64,000 nt of DNA from Mesorhizobium sp. 1M-11 (GCF_001303895.1 NZ_LJSD01000011.1:434001-498000); one strand, 5' to 3'. Counted from the first letter of the stretch, positions 18,063 to 29,642 are shown. The notes: generated by a model from the sequence alone, not told the origin. Made by a program: numbers and translations.

Positions 18063-20210
18063 TCAGGCGGCGGTTTCTTCACCTTCCGCCTTCTTCTCGC
18101 GGGCGATTTCCTTGCCGGTCTCCTGGTCGACGACCTTCATGGAAAGGCGAACCTTGCCACGCTCGTCGAAGCCCATCAGCTTGACCCAGACCTTGTCGCC
18201 TTCCTTGACCACGTCGGTGGTCTTGGCAACGCGCTGGTCGGACAGCTGCGAGATGTGGACGAGGCCGTCACGCGGACCGAAGAAATTCACGAAGGCGCCG
18301 AAGTCGGCGGTCTTGACGACCGTACCCTCGTAGATCTCGCCGACTTCCGGCTCGGCCACGATGGTGTGGATCCACTTCTTCGCAGCCTCGATCTCCTTGG
18401 CATTCGACGAAGCGATCTTCACCGTGCCGTCGTCCTCGATGTTGATCTTGGCGCCGGTCTTCTCGACGATCTCGCGGATCACCTTGCCACCCGAGCCGAT
18501 GACATCCCGGATCTTGTCGGTCGGGATATGCATGACCTCGATGCGCGGAGCGAATTCGCCGAGTTCCTTGCGGCCCTCGGAGATGGCCTTGGCCATTTCG
18601 CCGAGGATGTGCAGGCGGCCGTCCTTGGCCTGGCCCAGCGCCACCTTCATGATCTCCTCGGTGATGCCATCGATCTTGATGTCCATCTGCAGCGAGGTGA
18701 TGCCGTTGGCGGTGCCGGCCACCTTGAAGTCCATGTCGCCGAGGTGATCCTCGTCACCCAGGATGTCGGAAAGAACGGCGAAACGCTCGTCTTCCTTGAT
18801 GAGGCCCATGGCGATACCGGCAACCGGCTTGGCCAGCGGCACGCCGGCATCCATGAGCGCCAGCGAGGTGCCGCAGACGGTAGCCATCGAGGACGAGCCG
18901 TTGGACTCGGTGATCTCGGAGACGACACGCAGCGTATACGGGAACTGCTCGGCCGAAGGCAGCATCGGATGAATGGCGCGCCAGGCGAGCTTGCCGTGAC
19001 CGATTTCGCGGCGGCCGGGCGAACCCATGCGGCCGGTCTCGCCGACCGAATAGGGCGGGAAGTTGTAGTGAAGGAGGAAGGTCTCCTTGTACATGCCGGT
19101 CAGCGAGTCGACATACTGCTCGTCTTCGCCGGTGCCCAGCGTGGCAACCACGATCGCCTGGGTCTCGCCGCGGGTGAACAATGCCGAGCCGTGGGTGCGC
19201 GGCAGGATGCCGACTTCCGAAACGATCGAACGGACGGTCTTGAGGTCACGGCCGTCGATGCGCGAGCCGGTGTCGAGGATGTTCCAGCGCACGATCTTGG
19301 CCTGGAGTTCCTTGAACACGGTCGCGACCTGCTCGGACGAATACTTCGCTTCCTCGCCTTCGGCCGGGGTGAAAGCAGCCTTGACCTTGGCTTTGGCGGC
19401 ATCAACGGCGGCGTAGCGGGCCTGCTTGTCGGTGATCTTGTAAGCGGCGCGCAGGTCGGCTTCGGCAACACCGAGCATTTCCTTTTCCAGATCGCCGAAG
19501 GACGGCGGCGTGAAATCGCGCGGGTCCTTTGCGGCAACCTCGGCCAGCTTGATGATGGCTTCGATCACCGGCTGGAAAGCCTTGTGGCCGAACATGACAG
19601 CGCCGAGCATCAGCTCTTCGCCCAGTTCCTTGGCTTCCGACTCGACCATCAGCACCGCGTCGCCCGTACCGGCGACCACGAGGTCGAGTTTGGATTCCTG
19701 CATCTCGTCGATGTGCGGGTTCAGCACATACTCGCCATTGATGTAGCCGACTCGGGCGCCACCGATCGGACCCATGAAGGGCACGCCGGAAAGGGTCAGC
19801 GCCGCGGAGGTGGCAACGATCGACAGGATGTCCGGATCGTTCTCGAGATCATGCTGGACAACGGTGACAACGATCTGGGTATCGTTCTTGTAGCCATCTG
19901 CGAACAGCGGACGGATCGGGCGGTCGATCAGGCGGGAAACCAGCGTTTCCTTCTCGCTCGGGCGGCCTTCACGCTTGAAGTAGCCACCCGGGATCTTGCC
20001 GGCCGCGTAGGTCTTTTCCTGGTAGTTGACGGTCAGCGGAAAGAAGTCGAAGCCGGGCTTGGGCTCCTTGGCCGAAACGACGGTGGCCAGAACCACGGTC
20101 TCGCCATAGGTCGCCAGCACAGCGCCGTCAGCCTGGCGCGCGATCTTGCCGGTCTCGAGAATGAGCGGACGGCCGCCCCATTCGATTTCGACTTTGTGTT
20201 GATTGAACAT
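18063..20210 (-). CDS. pnp: Polyribonucleotide nucleotidyltransferase (PNPase)
   Basis: This 715-residue phosphorolytic 3'-5' exoribonuclease is a degradosome component. Two RNase PH domains are present (first around [16 protein letters not shown]; second around the conserved FTRGETQ, with [16 protein letters not shown]), then a KH domain ([15 protein letters not shown]) and an S1 domain ([18 protein letters not shown]). It ends in a charged [11 protein letters not shown] tail. The start at 20210 ([13 protein letters not shown]) matches the family. It follows rpsO with a 266-bp gap containing hairpins. Confidence 0.97.
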   Translation of the reverse strand: MFNQHKVEIEWGGRPLILETGKIARQADGAVLATYGETVVLATVVSAKEPKPGFDFFPLTVNYQEKTYAAGKIPGGYFKREGRPSEKETLVSRLIDRPIRPLFADGYKNDTQIVVTVVQHDLENDPDILSIVATSAALTLSGVPFMGPIGGARVGYINGEYVLNPHIDEMQESKLDLVVAGTGDAVLMVESEAKELGEELMLGAVMFGHKAFQPVIEAIIKLAEVAAKDPRDFTPPSFGDLEKEMLGVAEADLRAAYKITDKQARYAAVDAAKAKVKAAFTPAEGEEAKYSSEQVATVFKELQAKIVRWNILDTGSRIDGRDLKTVRSIVSEVGILPRTHGSALFTRGETQAIVVATLGTGEDEQYVDSLTGMYKETFLLHYNFPPYSVGETGRMGSPGRREIGHGKLAWRAIHPMLPSAEQFPYTLRVVSEITESNGSSSMATVCGTSLALMDAGVPLAKPVAGIAMGLIKEDERFAVLSDILGDEDHLGDMDFKVAGTANGITSLQMDIKIDGITEEIMKVALGQAKDGRLHILGEMAKAISEGRKELGEFAPRIEVMHIPTDKIRDVIGSGGKVIREIVEKTGAKINIEDDGTVKIASSNAKEIEAAKKWIHTIVAEPEVGEIYEGTVVKTADFGAFVNFFGPRDGLVHISQLSDQRVAKTTDVVKEGDKVWVKLMGFDERGKVRLSMKVVDQETGKEIAREKKAEGEETAA

Positions 20211-20414
20211 ATCTTGTCCTTCATATGCGGAAGGGGCCGCGCCATCCAATCATGCGCGACGCCCCCTTCCTGGCTCCTTTGTCGGGCAGCCACGGGCAAG
20301 ACAACGGGAGGCTTGAAAGAGGTCGGGTCGGCGCCCGTGCCAAGCATCCTGCAATCCTGCCCCATGACCGTCCACGGGCGGTTTCATGCGGCCCTCTGCC
20401 AACAGAAACCGGGT

Positions 20415-20468
20415 CGGGCTATCGAGCCCGAATGCGCGACCGGCGAGTTCTCGATGAGAACCCGCCGG
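20415..20468 (-). promoter_or_regulatory. Two stem-loops between rpsO and pnp
   Basis: A 6-bp stem CGGGCT/AGCCCG with an ATCG loop (20415-20430) and a 13-bp stem (20440-20452 with 20456-20468, one G-U pair) with a 3-nt loop lie just after the rpsO stop. The second stem is 9 bp from the stop. In E. coli the rpsO-pnp intergenic mRNA is folded and cleaved by RNase III for PNPase autoregulation; a similar role is plausible here but inferred. Confidence 0.5.
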
Positions 20469-20476
20469 CCAATTCG

Positions 20477-20746
20477 TCAGCGACGCAGTTCGAGCTTCTC
20501 GATCAGCGTCTGGTAGCGCGCCTCATCCTTGCGCTTGAGATAGTCAAGCAGGCTGCGACGCTGGGAAACGAGTGCGAGCAGGCCACGACGGGAATGGTTG
20601 TCCTTCTTGTGGTCCTTGAAGTGCTCGGTGAGATTCTTGATACGCTCGGAAAGAATAGCAACCTGCACTTCCGGCGAACCGGTGTCGCCCGTGACGGTGG
20701 CGAATTGAACCAGCAGTTCCTTCTTGCGTTCAGCAGTAATCGACAT
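20477..20746 (-). CDS. rpsO: 30S ribosomal protein S15
   Basis: This 89-residue primary 16S rRNA-binding protein has the markers [32 protein letters not shown], and the C-terminal [22 protein letters not shown]. The ATG is preceded by an AAAGGAAAA ribosome-binding site. It is followed by pnp on the same strand, the usual bacterial pairing. Confidence 0.98.
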   Translation of the reverse strand: MSITAERKKELLVQFATVTGDTGSPEVQVAILSERIKNLTEHFKDHKKDNHSRRGLLALVSQRRSLLDYLKRKDEARYQTLIEKLELRR

Positions 20747-20930
20747 CGTATTTTTCCTTTCTCAATGGAGGAAACGAGGCGCCCACAGCCGGGATGTCGT
20801 CCAGCAAGGGTCAGTGATCATCACGCAATCCGGCGCGATGTTGCGGCGCGTATAGTGCAAAAGAACGCAAAAAGCCAGCGCATATTCACATGGCTGGCCT
20901 GAGCGACGCGCGTGCCAGGACTTTGCGCTC

Positions 20931-22025
20931 CTAAAGCCACTTCTTCCATTTGAAGAATATGACCAACCCCACCGCTACCAGCGCCATGAAAACGAGAGCT
21001 GCCGGATAGCCGTAATAGCCGCGCAGTTCTGGCATGTTCCACGGCGACGTCGCGGGATCGAAATTCATGCCCCATACGCCAACCAGGAAAGTGAGCGGAA
21101 TGAAGATCGCCGAGACGATGGTGAGCAGGCTGATCACCTCATTGGTCCGGGCCTGGCTGAGCGAGAGGTGCATCTCTATCAAGCCGGTCGTCATGTCGCG
21201 TTGTGTATCGGCCAGTTCCACCAGCCGATAGGCATGATCCAACGTGTCGTTCAGGAAAATCTTGGTTTCCGGCTTGATGTAGGCAGCGTCAGAACGAACC
21301 AACCCTGCCAGCGCGTCGCGCAACGACAGCATGGTCCGGTGCAATTGGCCGGCATGCCGTCGCTGTTCGTGCAAGACGAGAACCTGATGTTTATGCGGAT
21401 GACGCAGCATCGAATCCTCGATCTCGTCGGTGCGGGCACTGGCGCTTTCGATCAAGGGGAAGAACGAGTCGACGATAGCGTCGATCAGCGCATAGGCGAG
21501 ATAGTCGGCACCGCGCGAACGCAAACGGTTGGGCGTCGAAGCGACGATACGCTTGCGCACGGGATCGAACGGATCGCCCTCACGCTGCTGGAAGGTGATG
21601 ACGAAACCCTTGCCGAAAAACAGGGAAATCTGCTCGTAGCGATAGGTGGCGGGATCGTCGATCATGTTGACAACGACGAAGGCGTGGTCGTCGAAGAACT
21701 CCGCCTTGGGTCTCTGGCCGGTGTTGACGACATCTTCCAGTGCCAGCGGATGCAAACCGAAGATCTTGCCGATCTGCTCGATCAGCTCGACATTGGCCAG
21801 GCCGACGCAATCCAGCCAGACGAGCGGCCATTTTTCGCAATGCGTGTGCAGGTCATCGATACTGGCATTATCGATCTTCTCGCAGCGGTCGCGGTCGATC
21901 AGCGTCAGATTGAGCTCGCTGCGCCGCGCCCTGGGGTCGGCAATCAACGTGCCCGGCGAAGCGCCGACGGGCGAACGCCTCGCCATTCTCGGCTCTCGCT
22001 TCTGAACCGTTTCCGCTTTTGCCAT
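20931..22025 (-). CDS. corA: CorA-family magnesium/cobalt transporter
   Basis: This 364-residue inner-membrane protein has a large cytoplasmic N-terminal domain (PLVWLDCVGL, HPLALEDVVN), a long stalk helix, and two C-terminal transmembrane helices separated by the diagnostic GMN motif in GVWGMNFDP. It ends with the basic KWKKWL. It mediates Mg2+ (and Co2+/Ni2+) uptake; the exact ion is not readable. The 5' side is bounded by a palindromic intergenic repeat. Confidence 0.93.
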   Translation of the reverse strand: MAKAETVQKREPRMARRSPVGASPGTLIADPRARRSELNLTLIDRDRCEKIDNASIDDLHTHCEKWPLVWLDCVGLANVELIEQIGKIFGLHPLALEDVVNTGQRPKAEFFDDHAFVVVNMIDDPATYRYEQISLFFGKGFVITFQQREGDPFDPVRKRIVASTPNRLRSRGADYLAYALIDAIVDSFFPLIESASARTDEIEDSMLRHPHKHQVLVLHEQRRHAGQLHRTMLSLRDALAGLVRSDAAYIKPETKIFLNDTLDHAYRLVELADTQRDMTTGLIEMHLSLSQARTNEVISLLTIVSAIFIPLTFLVGVWGMNFDPATSPWNMPELRGYYGYPAALVFMALVAVGLVIFFKWKKWL

Positions 22026-22055
22026 GCGAGCCTCGCGCGAATCTCTGCGCGGATA

Positions 22056-22152
22056 TTAGAGCATTTCCGCTTTTCTCCGAATCGCGGAAACGCTCTAACT
22101 CTTTGTTTCTGCGCAATTCCGGACGCAAAACCGCTGCGCACTTTTGCTGAAA
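22056..22152. repeat. Rhizobial intergenic palindromic repeat, copy 1
   Basis: AGAGCATTTCCGC (22058-22070) and GCGGAAACGCTCT (22084-22096) form a 13-bp stem with one G-U pair. They are followed by AACTCTTTGTTT and a GCAATTCCGGACG-AAAACCGCT segment. Nearly the same sequence recurs at 29799-29879. It resembles RIME-type mosaic elements of rhizobial genomes and lies between the starts/ends of corA and truB. Confidence 0.8.
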
Positions 22153-22172
22153 CTGCTCCGGCGAACCAGGTC

Positions 22173-23129
22173 TCAGCCGGCAAAGACACGCTTGGGTTTG
22201 AACATGCCTTGTTCAATCGCGCCGATCGCGACCAACTTGCCGCGCGCTGTGGCGCAAGCCTCTTCCGCCTCGACCGGAGCATCGCGGCCGCGGATGATGA
22301 CAGGATTGCCGAGCCTGATCTTGGACGCCGCGTCGTCGCTGATGACAACCTGCGGCAGACATTCCAAGGCTGCGACCGTATCAATCAGGAAGCCGTCCAG
22401 CGCGGCATGACGGTCGACACCGGAAAGTGGCGCCTCGTCATCCTCAGCCGCCGGCGGCAAGGCCGCTTCCAGTTCTGCGATGGTGACGAAATCCTCGGAC
22501 GTGAACGGATCGACCTCGGTGCGGCGAAGGTCCGCGATGTGGCCAAAACAGCCGAGGTCACGTCCCATGTCACGCGCCAGCGAGCGCACATAGGTGCCTT
22601 TGCCGCATTCGACCTCGAAGATAGTCCGGTCAGCGCCATGTTCGACAATGTCGAGGCGGCCGATCTCGACCTCTCGCGCAGGTATTTCGACCGTCTCGCC
22701 CTCGCGGGCAAGATCGTAGGCGCGCTCGCCTGCGATCTTGATGGCTGAAAACTGCGGCGGCGTCTGCATGATGACACCGGTGTAGTTGGGCAGCAGCGCG
22801 CGGACATCCGCCTCGCTCGGACGCTTGTCCGACGTCTTCGTCACCCGACCTTCAAGGTCGTCGGTGGTACGCTCCTCGCCCCAGGCAACCGTGAAGCGGT
22901 AGATCTTGGCGCCATCCTGCACATAGGGCACGGTCTTGGTCGCATCGCCCAGTGCGATCGGCAGCATGCCGGACGCCAACGGGTCGAGCGTGCCGGCATG
23001 TCCCGCCTTCTCGGCCTGGAACAGCCATTTAACCTTCGACACCGCGTCGGTCGAACCCATGCCGACCGGTTTGTCCAGGATCAGCCAGCCGGAAACCGGA
23101 CGGCCCTTCTTCTTGCCTCGACGCGCCAT
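22173..23129 (-). CDS. truB: tRNA pseudouridine55 synthase TruB
   Basis: This 318-residue enzyme makes pseudouridine at U55 in the T loop of tRNAs. The N-terminal [20 protein letters not shown] and catalytic-Asp segment [14 protein letters not shown] are present, as are [16 protein letters not shown] and [15 protein letters not shown]. Its start overlaps the rbfA stop by 1 bp (TAATG). It is the last gene of the rimP-nusA-ylxR-infB-rbfA-truB cluster. Confidence 0.97.
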   Translation of the reverse strand: MARRGKKKGRPVSGWLILDKPVGMGSTDAVSKVKWLFQAEKAGHAGTLDPLASGMLPIALGDATKTVPYVQDGAKIYRFTVAWGEERTTDDLEGRVTKTSDKRPSEADVRALLPNYTGVIMQTPPQFSAIKIAGERAYDLAREGETVEIPAREVEIGRLDIVEHGADRTIFEVECGKGTYVRSLARDMGRDLGCFGHIADLRRTEVDPFTSEDFVTIAELEAALPPAAEDDEAPLSGVDRHAALDGFLIDTVAALECLPQVVISDDAASKIRLGNPVIIRGRDAPVEAEEACATARGKLVAIGAIEQGMFKPKRVFAG

Positions 23130-23551
23130 TACTCCTCGTTCCCCTCATCCTTGTCGCTCTCATGATGGCCGAGGTCGCGTGCCACTTCCGGCGAATGCAG
23201 CAACTCATTGATCTTCGAGAAATTGTCGTAGCTGGTGTCGAGCCGGAAACGGAATTCCGGCATGTATTTCATCTGCCGCAGCGCCGGCGACATGCGCCCG
23301 CGAATGAAGCGGGCATTGCGGTTCAGCGCCTCGACGACCGCCTTGTCGTCCTTGGCGCCGAGCGGCGCGACGAAGGCGGTGGCGATCTTCAAGTCGGGTG
23401 ACATACGCACTTCCGATACCGAGATGACCGTCATCTCAATGAGGTCGTCACGCACTTCACCGCGCTGAAGGATATCGGAAAGAGCATGGCGCACCTGCTC
23501 GCCGACGCGAAGCATGCGCTGGGATGGGCCGCTGGATTGCTGTCTATTCAT
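23129..23551 (-). CDS. rbfA: 30S ribosome-binding factor RbfA
   Basis: This 140-residue 16S rRNA maturation and cold-adaptation factor has [37 protein letters not shown], and [22 protein letters not shown], all RbfA signatures. The start at 23551 ([13 protein letters not shown]) follows a GAGAG ribosome-binding site; the longer reading to 23626 lacks one. It ends in an acidic, charged tail. The gap to infB is unusually long (232 bp) and holds a hairpin. Confidence 0.95.
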   Translation of the reverse strand: MNRQQSSGPSQRMLRVGEQVRHALSDILQRGEVRDDLIEMTVISVSEVRMSPDLKIATAFVAPLGAKDDKAVVEALNRNARFIRGRMSPALRQMKYMPEFRFRLDTSYDNFSKINELLHSPEVARDLGHHESDKDEGNEE

Positions 23552-23742
23552 TTCAATCTCTCGGATGGGGAAGCTGACCGGACACGTGACCGCGATGGCG
23601 CATCGGCCATTTGTGGAGAAATCCAATCACATGAAGCCGTCCAGCCGATGGCCGGTTCTTAGGCAGGTCCCTGCGGGTAACCCCGAACATAAGCCAACCT
23701 AACCCGTTTGCGGAGTGGGACCGCAGCCACGGTTATCATCAA

Positions 23743-23766
23743 GGAGAGCGGCCGAAGCCGCCCTCC
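23743..23766 (-). terminator. UUCG hairpin after infB
   Basis: On the minus strand GGAGGGCGGC and GCCGCTCTCC pair (with G-U) around a TTCG tetraloop, 17 bp past the infB stop. On the plus strand the stem is followed by CGTTTTT. It may partly terminate or stabilise the infB message before rbfA. Confidence 0.5.
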
Positions 23767-23783
23767 CGTTTTTGCCAGGTTCC

Positions 23784-26399
23784 TTAAAGCTTCCTGGTCA
23801 CCATTTCGACGCGGAAGCATTCGATGATGTCGCCAGCCAGGATGTTCTCGTAGTTCTGGAAGGCCATTCCGCATTCCTGGCCGACCGGCACTTCCGGAAC
23901 TTCGTCCTTGAACCGCTTCAGCGTCTTCAGCGTGCCTTCGTGGATGACCACGTTGTCGCGGATCAGGCGCACGCCCGCACCGCGTTCGACACGGCCTTCC
24001 GTAACGCGGCAACCGGCGACCTTGCCGACCTTGGTGATATGGAAGACCTCGAGGATCTCCGCATTGCCAAGGAAGGTTTCGCGACGTTCCGGCGAAAGCA
24101 GGCCCGACATCGCATCCTTAACGTCATCCACCAGGTTGTAGATGATGTTGTAGTAACGGATCTCGATACCCGCCTGCTCGGCGGCAGTCCTTGCCTGCGC
24201 GTTGGCGCGGACGTTGAAGCCGATGATCGCAGCGCCCGAGGTTTCGGCCAGTGTGACATCGCTTTCGGTGATGGCACCGGCGCCGGCGTGGACGATACGT
24301 GCCCTCACCTCGTCGGTCCCGAGCTTGTCCAGCGCGGCCACGATCGCTTCGATGGAACCCTGCACGTCGCCCTTGATGATGAGCGGGAATTCCTTCAACC
24401 CGCTCGCCTGCAGCTGCGACATCATCTGTTCCAGCGAGCCGCGCTGCGTAGCGTGCTTGGCGACCGCCTTGTCGCGGGCTAGACGCTGGCGGTACTCGGT
24501 GATCTCACGGGCACGCGCCTCATTGTTGACGACCGCGAAACGGTCGCCAGCCTGGGGCGTTCCCTGGAGGCCGAGGATCTCCACCGGCATGGCCGGCGGC
24601 GCTTCCTTCACGTGTTCGCCACGGTCGTTGACCAGCGCGCGCACACGGCCCCATTCGTTGCCGGCGACCAGGATTTCACCCGGCATCAGCGTGCCGGTCT
24701 GCACCAGCACGGTAGCGACCGGACCGCGGCCCTTGTCGAGGCGCGCTTCGATGACCACACCTTCCGCCGTGCGGTCCGGATTGGCCTTGAGGTCCAGGAT
24801 TTCGGACTGCAGCAGAATGGCTTCCAGCAGCTTGTCGATGCCTGTGCCGGTCTTGGCCGACACTTCGACGTCGAGCACTTCACCGCCCATCGATTCGACG
24901 AACACTTCATGCTGCAAGAGCTGCGTACGCACCTTCTGCGCATCCGCGGCCGGCTTGTCGATCTTGTTGATGGCCACGATGATCGGAACCCCCGCGGCCT
25001 TGGCATGGCTGATCGATTCGATCGTCTGCGGCATCACGCTGTCATCGGCGGCAACCACCAGGATAGCGATGTCGGTGGCCTGTGCGCCGCGGGCACGCAT
25101 CGCCGTGAAGGCGGCGTGACCGGGCGTGTCGATGAAGGTGATCTTCTGACCGTCCTTCTCGACCTGGTAGGCACCGATATGCTGGGTAATGCCGCCGGCT
25201 TCGCCGGACACCACATTGGCGTGGCGGATGGCATCGAGCAGCGAGGTCTTGCCGTGGTCGACGTGCCCCATGATGGTCACCACCGGTGGACGCGAGACGA
25301 GATCCTCGTCGCGGTCGGCGATGTTGAACAAGCCTTCCTCAATGTCCGACTCGGCAACACGCTTGACGGTGTGCCCGAATTCCGAAGCCACCAGTTCAGC
25401 CGTGTCAGCGTCGATGACGTCGCCCGGCTTCAGGATCTGGCCCTGCTTCATGAAATACTTGACCACATCCACGGCGCGCTCGGACATACGCTGCGCAAGT
25501 TCCTGGATCGTGATGGTTTCGGGCAGCGTCACTTCGCGTACGACCTTCTCGCGCGGCTCGTTGTGCATCGCGCGCTTGAACTTTTCCTGGCGACGGCGCA
25601 TCGCCGACAGCGAACGCGCACGAGCATCACCATCCTCGGAAGACAGCGCCGTGTTGAGCGTCAGCTTGCCGCGCCGGCGATCTTCCTCGGCCTTGGTCGG
25701 CTTGGCCGGACGGGCGAGTTCCGGCGTCGCGAGACGACGCGGCGGCAAAGCCGAAGCAGCACCACCGCGACCGCGCGGCTTGGCCTCTTCTTCCTCGGCG
25801 GCCACCTGATCGGCGGTCTGCGGCGCACGGCGGCGCGCTTCTTCTTCCGCCCGGCGACGCGCTTCTGCCTCGGCCTTGATGCGTGCTTCTTCCTCGGCCT
25901 GGCGGCGCGCGGAATCCTCGCGCTCGCGCTTGCGGCGTTCCTCTTCGTCGGCACGGCGCTTGGCATCCTCGGCGGCGCGCTGACGATCTTCTATCTCGCG
26001 CGCCTGTGAGCCCTCGAGAGCCCGGCGTCGGGCTTCCATTTCACCGCGTGACAATTCGTTCAGCACCATGCCGCCACGATCCGGCTGAGGCGGCGGCGTC
26101 GGGCGACGCTGCTCCTGCACCACAGGAGCGGCCTGCTGTGGACGCGGTTGCGGCTGGACCGGAGGCTGCGGCTGAGGAGCGGCCGGCTTCGGTGCGAATA
26201 CCGTCTGCGGGGCCGGAGCCGGCTGTTGCTCGCCAGGCTTCACGAACTTGCGCTTCGTCTCCACGACGACCTGCTTGGTGCGGCCATGCGAGAAGTTCTG
26301 GCGCACCGTGCTCTGCTCGATACCCGGGCGCTTCAGCGTCAATGTCTTCTTGGGCGTAACACTCAACGTCTTGTCGTCGCCCGAATTCGTATCACTCAT
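23784..26399 (-). CDS. infB: Translation initiation factor IF-2
   Basis: This 871-residue GTPase brings initiator tRNA to the 30S subunit. The first ~260 residues are a low-complexity extension: Pro/Gln-rich around 65-100, then Glu/Arg/Ala-rich and strongly helical (about 115-200). The GTPase domain has [14 protein letters not shown] (G1), DTPGHAAF (G3) and NKIDKP (G4). Beta-barrel domains follow. The start overlaps the upstream ylxR stop by 4 bp. Confidence 0.97.
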   Translation of the reverse strand: MSDTNSGDDKTLSVTPKKTLTLKRPGIEQSTVRQNFSHGRTKQVVVETKRKFVKPGEQQPAPAPQTVFAPKPAAPQPQPPVQPQPRPQQAAPVVQEQRRPTPPPQPDRGGMVLNELSRGEMEARRRALEGSQAREIEDRQRAAEDAKRRADEEERRKREREDSARRQAEEEARIKAEAEARRRAEEEARRRAPQTADQVAAEEEEAKPRGRGGAASALPPRRLATPELARPAKPTKAEEDRRRGKLTLNTALSSEDGDARARSLSAMRRRQEKFKRAMHNEPREKVVREVTLPETITIQELAQRMSERAVDVVKYFMKQGQILKPGDVIDADTAELVASEFGHTVKRVAESDIEEGLFNIADRDEDLVSRPPVVTIMGHVDHGKTSLLDAIRHANVVSGEAGGITQHIGAYQVEKDGQKITFIDTPGHAAFTAMRARGAQATDIAILVVAADDSVMPQTIESISHAKAAGVPIIVAINKIDKPAADAQKVRTQLLQHEVFVESMGGEVLDVEVSAKTGTGIDKLLEAILLQSEILDLKANPDRTAEGVVIEARLDKGRGPVATVLVQTGTLMPGEILVAGNEWGRVRALVNDRGEHVKEAPPAMPVEILGLQGTPQAGDRFAVVNNEARAREITEYRQRLARDKAVAKHATQRGSLEQMMSQLQASGLKEFPLIIKGDVQGSIEAIVAALDKLGTDEVRARIVHAGAGAITESDVTLAETSGAAIIGFNVRANAQARTAAEQAGIEIRYYNIIYNLVDDVKDAMSGLLSPERRETFLGNAEILEVFHITKVGKVAGCRVTEGRVERGAGVRLIRDNVVIHEGTLKTLKRFKDEVPEVPVGQECGMAFQNYENILAGDIIECFRVEMVTRKL

Positions 26400-27055
26400 T
26401 CGATATCCTCTGCGGCATCATCATCGCCGGCAACAGCCACAATCATTGCCAGATCGTCCGGGGAACCGCCCCGGTAACGGTCGAGCGCAACCATGCGCTT
26501 CACGGCCGCCTTACCCGCGTCGCTCGCGAGAACGGCAGCATGTATCACATTTGTCCCCCCCAATGCCAAACCCAAATCCGCTTCCGCGAAAAGTTTGTAT
26601 GCGGGAATGGCGGGGCCACCGAGATGGGCGGTGGCGCGGCGTGCCTGGGTGATCTTGCGCACTCCGTCCTCGGAGGCTTCGAAAGCGTGCAGGACAAGCG
26701 CTGCCTTGCCGGAGCGCACGACACTATCGACCTTGGCAGCGCCCAGCGCAACCGCGCCTGCCTTGCGGGCAAGCCCAAGCGCGCCCAGGGCGGAGCGTAC
26801 GAACAAGCCTTCGACCATTGCGCCGAGTTCCGGCGGAACGATGACCTGTTTCTTGAAGGCGCGGGCAAAATGCCCCTTGGCAGAGGCCTTGTCGACGGTA
26901 GCTCGGTCGGCGCTGACCCAGCAACCCCGACCCGGCAACGATCTCTTTAGATCGGGAACGACGGCCGAATCCGGACCGACGACGAAACGGATCAGTTCAT
27001 CCGTTTCGGCGGTCTTCCTTGTGACGATGCAGGTGCGATCGTTCATCTCGGACAA
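26396..27055 (-). CDS. ylxR: YlxR-family RNA-binding protein (nusA-infB linker)
   Basis: This is a 219-residue protein. Residues 1-85 are the YlxR/DUF448 domain, with [20 protein letters not shown] and [12 protein letters not shown]. The second half resembles an L7Ae-type RNA-binding fold ([16 protein letters not shown]...[12 protein letters not shown]), a fusion common in alphaproteobacteria. It sits between nusA (23-bp gap) and infB (4-bp overlap), the conserved position for this family. Its precise role is not established. Confidence 0.85.
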   Translation of the reverse strand: MSEMNDRTCIVTRKTAETDELIRFVVGPDSAVVPDLKRSLPGRGCWVSADRATVDKASAKGHFARAFKKQVIVPPELGAMVEGLFVRSALGALGLARKAGAVALGAAKVDSVVRSGKAALVLHAFEASEDGVRKITQARRATAHLGGPAIPAYKLFAEADLGLALGGTNVIHAAVLASDAGKAAVKRMVALDRYRGGSPDDLAMIVAVAGDDDAAEDIE

Positions 27056-27078
27056 GGGTTACTCCGGCCGGTCTCATC

Positions 27079-28671
27079 TCAAGCGCCGGTGGTTTCGGCT
27101 TCGGCAACCTCGACCTGGGCTTCCTCTTCGGAAATCCAACCAGCCTTGAGGCGCGCCGCCAGAACCATCTGCTCGGCTTCTGTCTTGGAAATACCGTGCG
27201 CGGCAAGCACGCCCGGGAAAACCTTGGTCTCGCCGTCCTTGCGCTCTTTCCAGCCGACGAGATCGTCTGCTGCGTAGCCGGCAAAGTCCTCGATGGTCTT
27301 CACACCGTCCTCGCCCAGCGTCACCATCATGGCGGTGGTCACGCCCGGGATTTCGCGCAATTCATCCTGCACGCCCAGCTTCTGGCGGGCGGCGTCGTGT
27401 TCGGCCTCGACCTTCTCCAGGTGTTCGCGGGCGCGATTCTGGATCTCGCTCGCGGTATCCTCGTCAAAACCGTCGATCGAGGAGATTTCATCGGGATCGA
27501 CATAGGCTACTTCCTCAACCGAGGTGAAACCTTCCGAAGCCAGCACCTGGCCAACCATCTCGTCGACGTCGAGAGCTTCCATGAACAGGTTGGAGCGTTC
27601 GACGAATTCCTTCTGGCGACGTTCGCTTTCTTCCTGCTCGGTCAGGATGTCGATGTCCCAGCCCGTCAATTGCGAGGCAAGACGCACGTTCTGGCCGCGA
27701 CGGCCGATGGCCAGCGACAACTGGTCGTCCGGCACCACCACCTCGATGCGCTCCGCATCCTCGTCCAACACCACCTTGGCGACTTCCGCCGGCTGCAAGG
27801 CGTTGACGATGAAGGACGCAGCCGAAGGCGACCACGGGATGATGTCGATCTTTTCGCCCTGCAGCTCGCCGACGACGGCCTGGACGCGTGAACCACGCAT
27901 ACCGACGCAGGCGCCGACCGGGTCGATCGAGGAATCGCGGCTGATGACCGCGATCTTGGCGCGCGAGCCCGGATCGCGGGCCACCGACTTGATCTCGATG
28001 ATGCCGTCGTAGATTTCCGGCACTTCCATGGTGAAGAGCTTCGCCATGAACTGCGGATGCGTACGCGACAGGAAGATCTGCGGGCCGCGCTGCTCGCGAC
28101 GCACGTCATAGACATAAGCGCGGACGCGGTCGCCATATTTGTAGTTTTCGCGCGGGATCAGCTCGTCGCGGCGAATGATCGCCTCGCCACGGCCGAGATC
28201 GACGATGACGTTGCCGTATTCGACGCGCTTGACCGTGCCGTTGACGATCTCGCCGATACGATCCTTGTATTCGTCGTACTGACGATCGCGCTCTGCTTCG
28301 CGCACCTTCTGCACGATGACCTGCTTGGCCGACTGTGCGGCGATGCGGCCAAAATCCATCGGCGGCAGCTGTTCGGCGATGAAGTCGCCAAGCTGCGCAT
28401 CGGGGTTGCGCTCGCGGGCCGAGACCAGCGCAATCTGCGTGGCATAGTCCTCGACGTTCTCAACCACTTCCATCAGCCGCTGCAGCTTCATCTCACCGGT
28501 GTTCGGGTTGATGTCGGCGCGAATGTTGGTCTCCTGGCCATAACGCGAGCGCGCCGCCTTCTGGATCGCATCGGCCATGGCGGCAATCACGATCGACTTG
28601 TCGATCGACTTTTCGCGCGCGACCGCGTCTGCGATCTGCAGGAGTTCGAGCCTGTTGGCGCTTACAACCAT
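27079..28671 (-). CDS. nusA: Transcription termination/antitermination factor NusA
   Basis: This is a 530-residue protein. The RNA polymerase-binding N-domain begins [21 protein letters not shown]. An S1 domain ([21 protein letters not shown]) is followed by KH1 ([15 protein letters not shown]) and KH2 ([21 protein letters not shown]). The C-terminus is acidic with helix-hairpin-helix-like repeats ([33 protein letters not shown]). The start at 28671 follows GGGAGACTAAG; the longer reading to 28719 would overlap rimP. It is the second gene of the operon. Confidence 0.97.
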   Translation of the reverse strand: MVVSANRLELLQIADAVAREKSIDKSIVIAAMADAIQKAARSRYGQETNIRADINPNTGEMKLQRLMEVVENVEDYATQIALVSARERNPDAQLGDFIAEQLPPMDFGRIAAQSAKQVIVQKVREAERDRQYDEYKDRIGEIVNGTVKRVEYGNVIVDLGRGEAIIRRDELIPRENYKYGDRVRAYVYDVRREQRGPQIFLSRTHPQFMAKLFTMEVPEIYDGIIEIKSVARDPGSRAKIAVISRDSSIDPVGACVGMRGSRVQAVVGELQGEKIDIIPWSPSAASFIVNALQPAEVAKVVLDEDAERIEVVVPDDQLSLAIGRRGQNVRLASQLTGWDIDILTEQEESERRQKEFVERSNLFMEALDVDEMVGQVLASEGFTSVEEVAYVDPDEISSIDGFDEDTASEIQNRAREHLEKVEAEHDAARQKLGVQDELREIPGVTTAMMVTLGEDGVKTIEDFAGYAADDLVGWKERKDGETKVFPGVLAAHGISKTEAEQMVLAARLKAGWISEEEAQVEVAEAETTGA

Positions 28672-28715
28672 CTTAGTCTCCCTGAACAGGGCCGCCCTAG
28701 CCGGCGGCCGCTCAT

Positions 28716-29333
28716 TCACTTCTCAGCTTCTGTTTCTTCTGCGGCATCGACGTCGCCGCGGTGTTTCTTGGCTTCCTTGCGCGCCCGGTTGTCCCTCGAC
28801 AGGGCTTCGCGGATCAAATCATCGGTCAGCACGAGATGAGCTTCGACAATCGCATCAAAAGGAATGCGCACCGTCGGCTCCTCGCCGTAGGCCGCCTTGT
28901 CACGCTCCAGCAGGATGCCGTCGGCATCGGCTTCCGCGATCTTGCCCTTGAAGCGCTTGCGGTCGGTGATGAGGACCGAAGTCTCCAGCTTGACCAGATG
29001 GCCGGTCCAGGTGACGAAATCCGACGTGCGGACCAGCGGCCGGTCGATCCCGGGCGAAGACACTTCCAGATGATACGCCTTCTCGATGGGATCGTCGACA
29101 TCGAGCGCCGGCGAGATCGCACGGCTGACTTCTTCGCAATCCTCGACGGTCATGGTGCCGTCTTCGCGCTCGGCCATGATCTGCAGCGTCAGACCATGTT
29201 GACCCGACAGGCGTACACGCACGAGACGGAAGCCCATGCCACGCAGCACCGGCTCGACGATGATGGCGATGCGTGCATCGATACCGCTCTCGCGGATGAT
29301 ACGGTCGTCGCTATCGGCCTGGCTTGATGACAT
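28716..29333 (-). CDS. rimP: Ribosome maturation factor RimP
   Basis: This 205-residue factor for 30S maturation has [30 protein letters not shown], and the signature [14 protein letters not shown]. The C-terminus is Lys/Glu-rich. The start at 29333 ([11 protein letters not shown]) was preferred to one at 29402, because the longer frame runs through the leader terminator hairpin. It is the first gene of the rimP-nusA-ylxR-infB-rbfA-truB operon. Confidence 0.93.
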   Translation of the reverse strand: MSSSQADSDDRIIRESGIDARIAIIVEPVLRGMGFRLVRVRLSGQHGLTLQIMAEREDGTMTVEDCEEVSRAISPALDVDDPIEKAYHLEVSSPGIDRPLVRTSDFVTWTGHLVKLETSVLITDRKRFKGKIAEADADGILLERDKAAYGEEPTVRIPFDAIVEAHLVLTDDLIREALSRDNRARKEAKKHRGDVDAAEETEAEK

Positions 29334-29373
29334 CCGGTGTCCGCTGCTCGAATCTCTTGGCGACGGCCGGTAA

Positions 29374-29406
29374 CAAAAAAGAGCGGGACCGGGTGGACCC
29401 ACTCTT
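29374..29406 (-). terminator. Leader terminator upstream of rimP-nusA
   Basis: On the minus strand AAGAGTGGG and CCCGCTCTT form a 9-bp stem (one G-U) with a 10-nt loop, followed by a U-run (complement of 29374-29380). It lies about 40 nt before the rimP start and about 25 nt after a candidate promoter, so it sits in the operon leader as an attenuator would. Confidence 0.7.
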
Positions 29407-29434
29407 CGTCATACCGACCAAGAATTTGATGCCG

Positions 29435-29462
29435 ATATAACAATGGCGGCACCGAATTGCAA
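29435..29462 (-). promoter_or_regulatory. Candidate promoter of the rimP-nusA-infB operon
   Basis: On the minus strand TTGCAA (29457-29462) and TTATAT (29435-29440) are 16 bp apart, giving a start near 29428 and a leader of about 95 nt that includes the terminator hairpin. This is a motif-based call. Confidence 0.45.
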
Positions 29463-29642
29463 GGCTCCGTTGTGGGCTCAAGCCATCGAGCCGAATCCTG
29501 ACGCAACTTGGCATCGACCGATTTCCACCCATGCGCGCACCGCATGGCAGACTTGCCGTGAAAGACCTGTTAGCCGCACCATCGGCCTCCTATATTTTGT
29601 GCAGCGCAGCAAAACGCTGTGCCAGAGAAATGGAGCAAACCC

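Noticed and set aside
18057..20516. An 819-codon plus-strand frame opposite pnp
   Set aside because: It is the antisense of the clear PNPase gene, with low-complexity shadow composition and no recognisable domain.
29403..29640. Possible initiator tRNA gene before rimP, as in E. coli metY-rimP
   Set aside because: No cloverleaf or T-loop GTTCGANTC-type sequence is present.
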